Source: Cymbidium sinense
Taxonomy: Eukaryota; Streptophyta; Magnoliopsida; Asparagales; Orchidaceae
NCBI GenBank assembly: GCA_021442155.1
Contig: CM038229.1
Location: 91,235,716-91,299,715, forward strand
Length of the DNA: 64,000 nucleotides
Direction of reading: 5' to 3'
A program made the position numbers and the translations under genes. Of the stretch, positions 40,261 through 55,300 are shown one piece after another (the stretch's first letter is position 1; every line of letters starts with the position of its first letter). Under the pieces are notes generated by a model. The model ran no database searches and was not told the origin of the DNA. It worked only from the letters and a program-made list of their open reading frames with translations.

Positions 40261-43147
40261 TAATAATAATAATAATCTAATAACTAATAAAAACTAACTA
40301 AACTAATATATAAACTAACAAAAATAATAAATAAAACTAAAAAACTAATAACCAAAAAAATGAGAATTAATAATAAAATAATAACTAATAACTAATAACT
40401 AAAAAAGTAAAATAATAAAACTAACTGACTAATAACTAAAAACTAAACTAATAACTAAACTAATAACTAACTACTAACTATTAACTAAAAACTAAAAATT
40501 AAAAAGTAATAACTAATAAACTAAAAAAACTAAAGTAAGTAACTAATAACTAATTAAACAAACTAAAACTAATAAAATAACTAACTATTAACTAACTAAT
40601 AAAACCTAACATAAACTAGTAACTAATAACTAACTAATAATAAAAACCTAAATTAATAACTAATAATAACTAAATAAATAACTTAAAACTAAATAAACTA
40701 ATAAAACTTAAAAACTAATAACAATAACTAACTAAACTAAAACTAAACTAATAATTAATGATGTAATAATAAGATAAAATAAATAAAATAAATAACCAAT
40801 AAACCTAACTAACTAACAAATAATAATAACTAATAAACTAATAATAACTAACTAAACTAAAACTAATAAACAAAACTAACTAATTACTAACCAAAAACTA
40901 ATTAACTAATAGTAACTAACTAACTAAATTAACTAATAATAACTAATAAACTAAGAACTAAAATAACCTAACTAATAACTAATAATAATAAACTAATAAT
41001 AACAAACTACTAACTAATAATAACTAATAATAACTAAACTAACTAAAAATAACTAAAATAACTAAAAGGTAATAAACTAATAACTAATTAAAACTAATAA
41101 ATGGATTATAACTAAACTAATAGATCACTAATAACTAATAATAAAACTAATAAATAGCTAGTAATAATAAACTAACTAATAAACTAATAATAATAATAAT
41201 AACTAACTAACTAACTAAACTAATAACTAATTAATAATAACTAAACTATAAACTAGTAATAATAAACTAATAATTAATACTAACTAAATAATAAATAACT
41301 AACTAATAACTAACTAAACTAAAAAAACATACTAACTAATTAATAATTAAAACTAATAACTAAAAAACTAAATAACTAAAGCAAAAAACTAAAAAAAACT
41401 AAAACTAATTAATATAAAACTAATAAACTAAAATAATAACTAAATAAATAATTAAATAATAATAAATAACTAAATAAAAAATAAATCAAACTAATAAAAA
41501 ATATAATAAATAAAATTAATAAAAATAACTAAATAAAACTAACTAATAACTAACTAAAAAAAAACCAAAACTTATAAAAACAAACTAAATATCTAATAGC
41601 TAAACTAACTAATAAAACTAATAATAAAAATAATAACTAATAACTAATAATAAAATTAATAATAAATAACTAATAAAATAAAATAACTAAATAATAAAAC
41701 CTAATAAACTAATAAAAAATCTAACAAACTAAAAACTAAACTTAATAACTAAATTAAAAACTAACTAACTAATAAACCTAATAATAATAAATTATAAAAC
41801 TAAATAAAATAAATAATAACTAATAATAAATTAATAAAACTAAATAATAAATAATTATAAGTAATAACTAATAACTAATAATAACTAATAAATAAATAAA
41901 CTAACCAAAACTAATAAAAATAACAAAACTAATAAAAAACCTAATAACTAATAATAACAAAACTAAAACTATTAACTAAACTAATAAATAACCACAAACA
42001 CTACAAAACTAATAACTAAACTAAACTAAATAACTGAAAAAAACCTAACTAAAATTAATAATAACTAATAACTAAATAATTAAACTAAAAAACTAAAGAA
42101 CTAAAACTAATAACTAAAATAATAATAGAAGTAATAAATACCTAAAAACTAACTAACTAATATTAGATCTAAGAACTAATAATAAAAAACTAACTAATAA
42201 CTAATAAACTAATAATAATAATAATAAACTAAAAAACTAACTAATAACTAAATAATTAACTAATTAAAAACAAAACTAATAATAACTAATAATAAAACCT
42301 AATAAACTAAATAATAATTAAAACTAAGCCTAACTAAAACTAATAACTAATAATAACTAATAATAACTAACTAATAACTAATAATTAATAATAATAACTA
42401 ACTAATAACTAATAATACCTAAATAACTAATAAAAAATGAACTAAAACTAAACTAAATAGCTAAACTATAAAATTAATGAAAAAACTAATAAATAACTAA
42501 AAACTAATAATAAACTAAACTAACTAATAATAAAACTAAAGCTAAACTAAATAACTAGATAATAAATAAACAAATAACTAATAACTAACTACTTAATAAT
42601 AATAATAAATAATAACAACATAATAATAACTAATAAATAAAACTAAAATAATTAAATAATAATTACATAATAAAACTAAAGTAAACTAATAATAATAACT
42701 AAACTAATAAATAATAAATATTAGCTAAGACTAATAAGTAAACTAATAACTAGTAACTAATAATAATAATGATAATAAACTAATACTAAACCAAATAATA
42801 ACTAATAAAATAAAATAACTTATAAGAAACTAATGATAATAACTAACTAATAAATAACTAAATAACTAATAAAAACTACTAGCAATAAAGCGAAAAAACT
42901 AATAAATTAACTAAAATAAATAAACTAAACTAACTATAATAACTAATAAAACTAACTAAAACCTAATAAACCAATAAAAACCAATCCCTAATAAAAATAA
43001 TAAAAACTAAACTAATAACTAAAAAATTAAACTAATAAACTAACTAAATAAACTAATAATAAATAATAATAATAATAACTAAATAAACAACTAATAAAAC
43101 TAATAATAATTAACTAATAAACTAATAAAACTATAACTAATATAATG
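38822..43147 (+). repeat. CTAA array, block A left part
   Basis: This begins a large duplication: CCTAACTAACTAGCTAAAAA at 38,831 recurs at 53,026. Matches then continue in the same order, for example around 39,240 with 53,510, 40,600 with 54,690, and 42,300 with 56,560. It contains pure TAA runs at about 40,073-40,105 and 40,206-40,275. It also holds the empty site (ACTAATAAAT, 42,846-42,855) for the L1 LINE seen at 57,123. No gene is visible. Confidence 0.9.
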
Positions 43148-44421
43148 ACAACAACAACAAGCCTTAATCCCACTAAGTGGAGTCGGCTACATGAATCCTT
43201 CAACTCCATTGTGTCCTATTATGTGTCAAATTCTCATTTAATTCATGTATACTAAGGTCATTTTTTATACATCTTAACCAAGTCTTTTTAGGTCAACCTC
43301 TACCTTTCTTAATATAAGGAAAATCAAATGCATCTACTCTCCTAACCGGGTCATTAGACGGCTGACACTTTATGTGGCCAAACCATCTAAGGCGACTCTC
43401 CCTAATCTTATCTACCACTGGAGCTACTCCAACTTTTTCCCGAACGTACTCATTTTGCATTCTATCTCTAAGAGTAAAGCCAGATGCATTCCTCCACTTC
43501 AACCATCCAAGTTGAATTCTACTAATAACATCTCCATTTATTTCACCATCATTTTTAACAATAGAGCCTAAATATCTGAATCGCTCACTTTTATTAATGA
43601 CTTGTTCACCTAATGTCACAACACTGCCACTAGAACTTCTACCACTAAAATTACACTCCATATATTCAGTTTTAGATCTACTTAAATGAAAACCTCTAGA
43701 CTCTAAAGTTGACCTCCATAATTCAAGTTTCTCTTGGACTCCCTCGCTAGTCTTACCAACAAGAAGAATGTCAACATCAAAAAGCATACACCAAGGTACA
43801 TCTTCTTGTAAATTCCTAGTAAGAACATCCATAACTAAAGTAAAAAAGATAAGGGCTTAAAACTGATCCTTGATGTAATCCAATTGAAATAAGAAAATAT
43901 TTTGTCAATCCTCCTTATTTTTGGACACAAGTAACAGCTCTAGTATACATATCGTTAATGACTTAAATATAACCAATATTAACACCTTTCTGTTCTAGAA
44001 CTCTCCAAAGAACATCTCTTGAAACTTTATCATAAGCTTTCTCTAAATCAATAAATATCATATGTAGATCCTCCTTACTTTCTCTATGCTTCTCCATCAA
44101 ACTGTAATATAACATCCATAGTAGATCTACTTGGCATGAAACCAAATTGATTGCGAGAAACTTTTGTATCACATCGTAACCTATGCTCAATTACTCTCTT
44201 CCATAACTTTAATGTATGGTACATTAAATTAATTCCTCTATAATTTGCACACTCTTGCGCATCACCTTTATTCTTAAATATAAGAACCAACAAACTCTTT
44301 CTCCACTCATCTCGCATCTTTTTAGTCTTTAAAATAACATTAAAAAGATTTGTGAGCCAAGAAATTCCTTGATCTCCTAAACATTTCCACACTTCTAATG
44401 GAATATTATCAGGTCCTACTG
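43148..44421 (-). mobile_element. RTE-type LINE 2, 5'-truncated, inactive
   Basis: The same family as the element at 18,597-21,732, also on the minus strand, with an (AAC)n tail on the + strand at 43,148-43,161. It covers only the RT and C-terminal part and stops abruptly at 44,421, the 5' truncation typical of target-primed insertion. Flanks AATAAAACTATAACTAATAT (left, from 43,124) and AATAAAACTAATAACTAATA (right, from 44,422) are near-identical. Block B at 63,084-63,109 holds the uninterrupted site. Compared with copy 1 it lacks 162 bp between about 43,482 and 43,483. Confidence 0.88.
43293..44392 (-). pseudogene. RTE LINE 2 reverse transcriptase and C-terminus, broken
   Basis: Minus-strand pieces in order: a 102-residue piece (44,392-44,084) with IFKNKGDAQECANYRGINLM and [15 protein letters not shown], then a frame change near 44,105. 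A 75-residue piece (44,190-43,963) follows with [20 protein letters not shown], which is RT motif A. The last piece is 179 residues (43,832-43,293), with MDVLTRNLQEDVPWCMLF and then the catalytic box reading FDVD at 43,770-43,781 instead of F-A-D-D. In this piece WLKWRN is joined directly to SGFTLRD. Copy 1 has 54 more residues there, so the deletion kept the frame. The protein is not active. Confidence 0.82.
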
Positions 44422-46144
44422 AATAAAACTAATAACTAATAATTAACTAAAATTATTAACTAAACTAATAACTACCTAATAATAAACCCGATAAACTAAA
44501 CTAATTACTAAAACTAATAATAATAAACTAATAAATAACTAATAAACTAAAGTAACTAAATAAAACTAACTAATAAAAAGAATAATGAAACTAAAAAACT
44601 AATAAACTAATAACTAATAACTAAAAAGAAAAAAACCAAATAACTAATAAAACTAATAAACTAAATAACTAAATAAATAAACTAACTAAAAATTAATAAT
44701 AACTAAACTAATAACTAATAAACTAAATAATAAAACTAATAACTAATAACTAACTAAAACTAATAATAACTAGAAAACTAATAACTAAACTAATAACTAA
44801 ACTTGAATAATTAAACTATCTATTAACTAAAAAACTAACTAATAATAACTAAAAATTGACAAACTAACTAAATAATTGAACTAATAAACTCATAAACTAA
44901 ACTAACTAATAATAATAATAAACTAAAAATAACTAATAATAAAACTAATACACTAAAACTAACTAAACTAATAACTAGTAAATTAACTAAACTAACTAAT
45001 AAAAATAAATAAAATAACTAATAACTAATAAACTAATAACTAACTAAAACTAAAAACTGAATAATAACTAACTAAAAAAGTAACCTAAATCTAACTAACT
45101 AATAACTAAAATGAATAAATTAAATAAAAAACTAACTAATAATAACTAATAAATTAATAATAACTAATAATAAACTAAATAATAATTAGTTAATAATAAA
45201 AAAAAATAAACTAATAACTAATTAATAATAACTAAATAACAAACTAATAAAACTAACTAAACTAAAAACTAATAATAATGAAATAAATAATAATAAAACT
45301 AAACCCAATAATTAAAACTAATAAAACTAATAAAACTAACTAATAAATAAAAAATAAAATTAATAATTATAATAATAACTAGTAACTAACTAACTAACTA
45401 ATAAATAAAACTAAAACAACTAAACTAAATAACTAACCTAATAATAAAACTAACTAACTAATAAACTAATAACCGATAAATAAACTAACTAAACTAATAA
45501 CTCATAACTAATAATAATAACTAACAAACCTAATAAACTAATAAACTAACAAAACTAATAAACTAATAATAAAAATAACTAAATAAATAACTAACTAAAA
45601 ACTAATAATAAACTAAATAACTAATAATAACTAATAAAACTAACTAACTAAAACTACGAAAATAATAAACTAAAACTAAATAAACTAAAAACTATTTAAT
45701 TAATAAATAAATAAACTAATAAAATAATAACTAACTAATAACTAATAAACTAATAAGTAATAAGAACTAGTTAACTAAAAACTAAATTACTAACTAATAA
45801 TTAATAAACTAATAAACTAATAACTAAACTAATAAATAAAAAAACTTTATAACTAATAAAAACTAATCCTAATAACTAATAAAACTAATAAACTAACTAA
45901 TAACTAAACTAAAACAAACCTAACTAATAACTAATAATAAATTAAACTAACTAACTAATAAATAAACTAAAACTAATAACTTGTAAACCTAATAATAACT
46001 AAATAAACTAATAACTAATAACTAATAACTAAATAATTAATAATAACTAAACTAATAATTAAGAAAACTAAACTAATAAATAATTAACTAATAACTAAAA
46101 TTAATAACTAAAACTAATTAAATGTAAAACTAACTAACTAATAA

Positions 46145-46352
46145 AGAACTAAAGGAAAGAGCTAATAATGAAATTATTAAAGAAGACTAAGACTAACTGA
46201 TTAGCAATAAAGATGAACTAATAGGCTAAAGGCTATAAGCTAAATCTAAGAGCCTGAAATCAAAGGCTAATAATAAGACTAATAAGCTACTATTGATGAC
46301 TAGCTAAGACTGGCTAATGGAGCTAATGACTAGCTAAAATAGTAGACTAGGC
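46145..46352 (+). repeat. G-rich island inside the G-free CTAA array
   Basis: By my count about 40 Gs lie in roughly 215 bases, while flanking lines have none or one per 60. The CTAA words persist as GGCTAA, AGACTAA and TAGCTAA, as if A had been replaced by G at many positions. There is no coding frame and no resemblance to a mobile element. Confidence 0.8.
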
Positions 46353-49263
46353 TAATAAATTAAAAACAAAACTAATAACTAATAACAAATAATAATAACA
46401 AAACTAATAGTTAAACTAAATAACTAAATAACTAAAAACTCATAACTAATAACTAATAATTAATATACCAAATAAACTAATAACAAATAAACTAATAACT
46501 AACTAATAATAACTAATAATAAAAAAACTAATTAATAACTAACTAATAAGAACTAAATAAACTAAATAACTAATAACTAATAATAAATAACTAAACTAAA
46601 TATTAACTAAACTAATAACCTAAAATAATAACTAATAACTAACTAACTAACTAATAATAAAATAACTAAAACTAACTAAGTAAAACTAATAACTAACTAA
46701 AACTAACAAAATAAAAACTAAATTGTAAAACTAAGCATAACTAACTAACTAATAAATAAATAACAAATAACTAAACCTAATAGAACTATTAAACTAATAA
46801 TAATAATAATAACTAATAAATAATAATAATTAACTAAAAATAACTAATAAATAACTAAAAATAATCACTAAACTAATAATAATAACTAATAAATTAATAA
46901 CTAATAATAAACTAATAAAATAAGTAAGAAAACTAAACTAAAATTAAGTAACTAATAAACTAATAAATTAATTAGCTAATAAATCTAACTAATAAATAAT
47001 AATAATAGTAAAACTAACTAAACTAACTAAAATTAATAATAACTGACTAATAATAATAAACTAATAACTAATAATAACTAAACTAAACTAATAACTAATA
47101 ACTAATAAAACCTAAATAACTAACTAAAACTAAACCTAAAACTAACAAAACTAATAACTAAATAACTAATTAATAATAACTAAAAACTAAACTAACTAAC
47201 TATTAACCAATAAACAAAAAAATAAAATAATAAAATAAAACTAATAAAACTAATAACTAAAAACTAAAATAATAACTAAATAAAAAGACTAATAACTAAA
47301 CCTAATAATAAAACTAATAACTAATAATAACTAAATAACAAACTAACTAATAAAAATAACTAATAAAACTAATAATAATAAACTAATAAACTAAATACTA
47401 AATTACCTAATAAAACTAACTAAACTAAATTTAGAAAATTATTAAATAATAAACTAAAAAATAAATAACTAAACTAATAACTAATAAATAATAAAATTAA
47501 TAACTAAAATTAAATAAAACTAACTAATAAATAACTAATAAACTAATAACTAAACTAACTAGAACTAATTAAAAGAATAATAACTAAGTAAAAACTAGGT
47601 AAACTAAATTAAACATATAATAACTAATAATAACTAACTAATAACTAATAAATAAATAATCTAATAACTAATAATAACTAAAAAACTAATAAACTAATAG
47701 CTAACTAATAGTAAATGATAAACTAATAATTATATAAAACTAACAAAACTAAATCTAATAACTATTAAAAACTAATAAAATTAGTAATAACAAACTAATA
47801 ATAAAACAAAATAACTAAATAATAACTAATAAACTAATAAACAAATAATTAACTAATAAACTAAAACTAATAACTAAACCTCATAACTTAAAAAACTAAC
47901 TAACTAATAACTAAAATCTAATAAACTAATTAACTAATAAACTAATAACTAATTAACTAATTAATAATTAATGAAACCTAATAAACTAAATAATAAAAAT
48001 ACTAAATAATTAAATAAATAATAAATAAACTAATAAACTAAAAACTAACTAAAACTAATAACTAATAACTAATAACTAAAACTAAATAATTAAAACTAAG
48101 CTAATTAAACTAATAACTAATAACTAATAACTAAACTAATAAGTAAAACTAGTAAAAATAATAACTAACTAATAACTAATAAAACTAAAAACACTAATAA
48201 CTAATAACTAACTAATAGCTAAACTAATAACTAAAATAACTAAACTAATAAAGTAATACCTAAACTAATAATAACTAAAATAATAATAAACTAAAAACTA
48301 AATAATAATAATAACTAGTAACTAACAAAAAATTAATAATTAAACTAATAATTAAACTAAATAAATAATATTAACTAAACTAAAAGCCTAATAAAACTAA
48401 TAACTAATAATTAATAATAAACCTAATTACTAATACCTAACTACTAATAATTAACTAAAAAGTTAGAACTAATAAACTAATAACTAAAAACTAACTAAAC
48501 TAGCTAATAATAATAACTAACTAAAAAACTAAACTAATATCTAATAATAAATAAACTAATAATAAATAATAAATAAACTAATAACTAAAACTAATAATAA
48601 TTAATAATATTAACTAAAAAAACAAAACTAATAACTAATAACTAATAAAACCTAATAAATAAGCTAATAAAACTAATAAATAAAACTAATAAAACTAATA
48701 AATAAGCTAATAAAACTAATAACTAATAAAATATTAATAATGCATAATAACTAATAACTAAAATAATAACTAAAAAACTAAATAAAATTAAACTAATATA
48801 AAAAACTAATAATAATAATAACTAACTAACTAATAAAATATAATAATAAACTAAACTAAACTAACTAATAATAATAATAACTAACTGATAAAACTAACTA
48901 ATAATAACTAATAACTAAAACTAAATAACTAAACTACAAAATAATAATAATAAACCTAAAAAAACTAAACTAAAACTAATAAAACTAACTAAAACTAACA
49001 AAACTAATAAAGCTAAATAACTAAATAATTAAACTAATAACTAAATAACTAAATAACTAACTAATATCTAACAAATAATAAACAAAGAACCAACTAAACT
49101 AAAACTAATAACTAATAACTTATATACTGATAAACTAATAAACTAATAACTACCTAATAACTAAACTAATAATAAATAATAAATAAAGCTAACTACCTAA
49201 TAATTAAAACTCATAATAACTAAATAATAACTAATAAAACTAATAATAATAAACTATTATCTA

Positions 49264-49308
<45 letters not shown>

Positions 49309-52300
49309 TAAAACTAACTAATTACTAAAAACTAAAACCTAATAAATAAACTAATAAAACTTATAATAAATAAACTAATGAAGATAACTAATACATAATA
49401 AATAATAAATAATAACTAACTAAAAATAATAATAACTAATCAAAACTAATAATAATGAAACTAATAAAACTAATGACTTACTAATAACTAAAAATAATAT
49501 TAAATAACTAACTAATAATAATAACTAGCTAATAATAAAACTAATCACTGATAAACCTAATAATAACTAAACTAATAACTAATAAAAACTAAATAAAAAA
49601 CTAAAATACTAATTAACTAATAACTAATAACTAATAAATAATAATAATAATAAGAAATAACTAACTAAATAACTAGCATAAAACTAATAATAACTAACTA
49701 ATAAAAACTAACTAATACTTATAACTAATTATAACTAAAATAACCAATAACTAATAAAAACTAATAAACTAATAAACTAATAACTAATAATAACTAATAA
49801 CTAAATAACTAATAAACTAATAATAACTAACTAATAATAAAATTAATAAAACTAATAACTAAAATAACTAATAAACTAAACTAAATAACTAACTAATAAT
49901 AATAATAATAATTAATAACTAATAAAACTAATAAAAAAATAAACTAATAATTACTAATAATAATAAAATAACTAACTAATAAACTAATAACTAAATAAAT
50001 AACTAATAACTAATAAAATAATAATTAATAAACTAATAACTAAAACTAACTAAGTAATAACTAATAACTAATAATAGCTAATAAATAATAAAAAACTAAA
50101 AGAAAACTAATAATAAACTAAATAACTAATAACTAAACTAATAAAGCTAAACTAATAGCTAATAACTAAAATTGATAAACTAATAAATAAACTAAAAAAT
50201 AAATAACTAAACTAATAAACTAATAACTAAAAAGAATAACTAATAAATAACTAATAATGACTAACTAATAACTAACTAAATTAATAACTAATAAAAAAAA
50301 ATAAATTAATAATGAATAACTAACTAATAAAACTAATAATAAATAAATAACTAATAATAACTAATAACTAATAAAAACTAAGTGAAATACTAATAACTAA
50401 TAATAAATAAACAAAACTAATAATAATAATAAACTAACTCATAAAAAAACTAAACTAATAACTAATAATAACTAACTAACTACACTAATAAAACTAATAA
50501 CTAATAATAAATAAACTAACTAACTAATAATAAATAATAACTAAAACTAATAATAATAATAATAATAACTAACTAATAACTAAATAATAATTAATTAACT
50601 AATAATAACTAACTACACATAAACTAATAACTATAACTAATAACTAACTAACTAACTAACTAATAATAATAAATAATAATAAACTGATAATAATAAATTA
50701 ATAAAACTAAACAAAATTAATAATAATAAACTAATAACTAATAACTAAATTGCTAATAATAACTAAACAAATAACTAAACTATTAAACTAATAACCTAAA
50801 TTAATAACTAATAATAAATAAAACTAATAACTACTAACTAACTAAGCTAATAACCTAAATAACTAAATTAATAATAACTAATCATTAAAAACTAAATAAT
50901 TAAAACTAAATAGAAATTGACAAACTAATAATAATAATTAAAAACTAATAATTAACTAACTACTAATAACTAAATAACTAAATAACTAATAAAAACTAAT
51001 AACAAAAAATAAGAACAAATAACAAAACTAATAATAACTAATAAATAAACTAACTAACTAAAATAATAACTAATAATAATAACTAATAACTAATAACTAA
51101 TAACTAATAATAAAACTAACAAAACTAAGAAAATAATAATAATAACAAATAAAATAATAAAACTAACTAAATTAAACTAATAACTAAAATAACTAAACTA
51201 ATAACTAAAAAACTAATAAAAAACTCAACAATAAACTAACTAAACTAAAACTAAACCAAATAAATAACTAAACTAATAACCAATATCTAACTAATAACTA
51301 ATAATAACTAATTAAATAAATAATAAAATAACTAAACTAAAAACTAATAATAATAAACTAAATAATAAAACTAATAAAATATAAAACTAATAACTATTAA
51401 ATAATAACTAACTAACTAATAAATTAATAACTAATAAACTAATAACTAATAAAATCTAATAAAATAATAATAAAACTAAAACTTAAAACTAAATAACTAA
51501 TAATAATAATTATAACTAATAATAATACTAACTTAACTTATAAAAATAATAAATAACTAATTAATAATAAATAATAAATAATAAACTAAATAACTAAATT
51601 AAAAATAATAACTTAAAAAACTAACTAACTAACTTGTAACTAATAAAACTAATAAACTCATAATAATAAACTAATAAAACTAAAAACCTAATGTTAAAAA
51701 TAATAAGCTAATAATAAAAAGCAAATAAAAAAATTAAATAAACTAACAAAACTTATAACTAAAAAGCTAATAATAAAAAAAATTACTAATAACAACTAAA
51801 TAAATAGCTAACAAATAATAACTAAATAACTAAGAAATAACTAAAAACTAATAAAAGCTAATAACTAATAAAATAAACTAAATAACTAATAATAAACTAA
51901 AATAATAAAATTAATTAATAAACTAAATAATAAACCTGACTAAAATTAATAAACTAAAAACTAATAAAACTAAATAATAATAAAATAAAAAATTATAACT
52001 AATAACTAATAACTAATAAAAATTAATAATAATAACAAAATTAAACCTAAAACCGAATAAACTAATAAACTAATAATAACTAATAAAAACTAAAAATAAA
52101 ACTTATAAAACTAAAATGTAATAAACAAAACCTAATAACTAATAATAATAAAGAATAAATAACTAAATAAATAGTTAATAAAATACTTAATAAAATAAAC
52201 TAATTAAATTAGTAACTAATTGAATAAAACTAATAAAACTAAACCTAATAACTAATAAAACTAACTAAACTAAATAAATAATAAGTAAAACTAATTAAAA

Positions 52301-55300
52301 AACAAAAACTAGACTAAAAATTAAACAAAACTAACTAAACTAAAACTAAACTAACTAAAACTAAACTAATAAACTAATAAACTAATAAAATTAATAAAAA
52401 ACTAAACTAAATGAATAAAAACTAATAAAATCTAATAACCTAAAAACTAACTAAACTAACTAAAAAACTAAAACTAATAACTAAACTAAATTAATTAATT
52501 AAACTAAAACCTAATAAATAATAACTAAATAAATAATAAACTAACTAACTAACTAATAACTAAATAAAACTAATAAACATAACTAAAAACTAAAAACTAA
52601 CTAATAATAAAACTAAACTAATAACTAAAAAACTAAACTAAAAACTAAAACTAATAATTAAATAAAACTAACTAAAACAAAAAACTAACAAATAATAAAC
52701 TAATACAACTAAACTTAACTAATAATAAGAAACTAATAAAACTAAAACTAAAAAAACTAATAACTAAAATAATAATAATAATTAAACTAATAACTATGAA
52801 CTAATAATCTAATAACCAACAAAAACAAACTTAATAACTAAAAAAATAAAACTAAACTAATAAACTAACTAAACTAATAACTAACTAAAAAACTAATAAC
52901 TAGTAATAACTAATAACTAATAATAATTAAATAACTAATAATAACTAAATAACTAATAATAACTAATAACCAAACTAATAACTAATAATAACTAATAACA
53001 AAAAATAACTTAGAAAATCTAAAAACCTAACTAACTAGCTAAAAACTAATAATAAAACTAATAAAATAAATAAACTAATAATAAATAATAAAATAACTAA
53101 ACTAAAAATTAAGAAAATAATAAATAAAATAATAATAAACTGACAAACTAATAAATAACTAATAAAACTAATAATAAATATCTAAACTAATAACTAATAT
53201 TGGTAGCTAACTGATAAACTAAATGCACAAATAAATAACTAAATAACTAAAATAATAATAACTAAATAATAATTAAACTAATAACTAATAATTATTAATA
53301 AAATAACTAATAATAACTAACTAAAAACTAATAAAATAATAATATAATAATAACTAATAAATAATAATAATAAATAATAAAATGAATAATAGTAAATAAA
53401 AAATACTAAAAAACTAAACTAAAATTAGTAATAACTAAAACTAACTAATAAATAACTAAATAATAACTAAAGAAAAAATAACTGATAACTAAATAATAAC
53501 ATTAAATAAATAACTAATAAAACTAACTAAAACTAATAAACTAATAACTAATAATAAAGCTAAATAACTAAATAAAAAAAGTAATAACTAAGAATAATTA
53601 ATAAACTAATAACTATTAACAAAAACTAATAAACTAAAAACTAATAAACCAAATAATAATAATAACTAAACTAACTAAACTAATAAAATAACTAAATAAC
53701 TAACTAATAAAAAATTAATAACTAAAACTAACAAAATAAGAACTTATAATAAAATAACTAAACTAACTATCCTAATAGCTAATAAAATAATAAAACTAAA
53801 ATACTAATAATTAATAATAACTAAAATAAATAATAAATAATCTAATAAACTAAATATCTAATAAAGTAATAACTAACTAATAACCAATTATAATTAATAA
53901 TAAAATAAACCTAAAAACTAAATTAAATATAATAAAATAATAAACAATAACTAAAATAACTAATAAAATTGAATAAACTAACTAACTAAAATAACTAATA
54001 ACTAAACCTAATAACTAACTAAAAACTAAATACTAATAATAACTAACTAAATAAATAACTAATTAAAAATAATAAACTAATAACGAACTAATAATAATAA
54101 ACTAATAAACTAAAAACCTAACTAATAATTAAACAACTAACTAAACTAATAATAACTAACTAATAATAATAATAACTAAATAAAATAATAATAAACTAAT
54201 AACTAATAACTAATAATAAATAACTAAACTAAATAATAAAAATAAAACTAATAAAACTAAACTAATTAATAACTAATAAACTAATAATAATAAGACTAAT
54301 AACTAATAATTAAAAATAATAATAATAATCCTAATAAAACTAAAAATTAATAACTACTAAAAACCAACTAAACTAATAAACTAATAAACTAATATTATAA
54401 AATAATAAATAAAAACTAAACTAAAAAACTAATAACTGAAAAAATAATAACTAATAATAACTAATAACTAAAAAATAAAAATAATAAAACTAACTAACTA
54501 ATAACTAATAAGTAAACTAATAAATAAACTAATAACAAAAAATTAATAACTAATAACTAGTAAACTAAAATTTAACTAAAGTAAATAGCTAATAACTAAC
54601 TAAACTAACTAAAACTAACAAATAATATTTAATAATAACTAATAACTAATAAGTAAATAACTAAAAATAATAATAAACTATTAACTAATAACTAACTAAT
54701 AAAACCTAACCTAAACTAATAATTAATAACTAACTAATAAAAAAACCTAAACTAATAACTGATAATAAGTAACTAATAATAACTAAATAAACCTCAAACT
54801 AATAACTAATAACAACTAACTAAACCTAAAACTAATAACTAATAATTAATAAAATAATAAAAAAAGTAAACTAATGAACTAAACTACTAACTAAATAATA
54901 AAAAAAATTAAAAAACTAATGATAATAATAATAACTAACTAAACTAAAACTAATAAACTAAACTAACTAATAACTAACTAAAAATTAATTAACAAATAAT
55001 AACTAACTCACTAAATTAACTAATAATAACTAAAAAACAAAAAACTAAAATAACCTAATTAATAACTAATAATAATAAACTAATAGTAACTAAATAAACT
55101 AATAATAAATATATAATAACTAACTAATAAAACCAATAGCTAATAAAATTAATAATTAAAAAAACTAATAATAACTAAAAACTAATACACTAATAACTAA
55201 CTAAAACTAATAAACTAATAATAACTAAACTAATAACTTACTAATTACTAATAAAAAACTAATAAACTAATAAACTAATAAATAACTAGTAATAATAATA

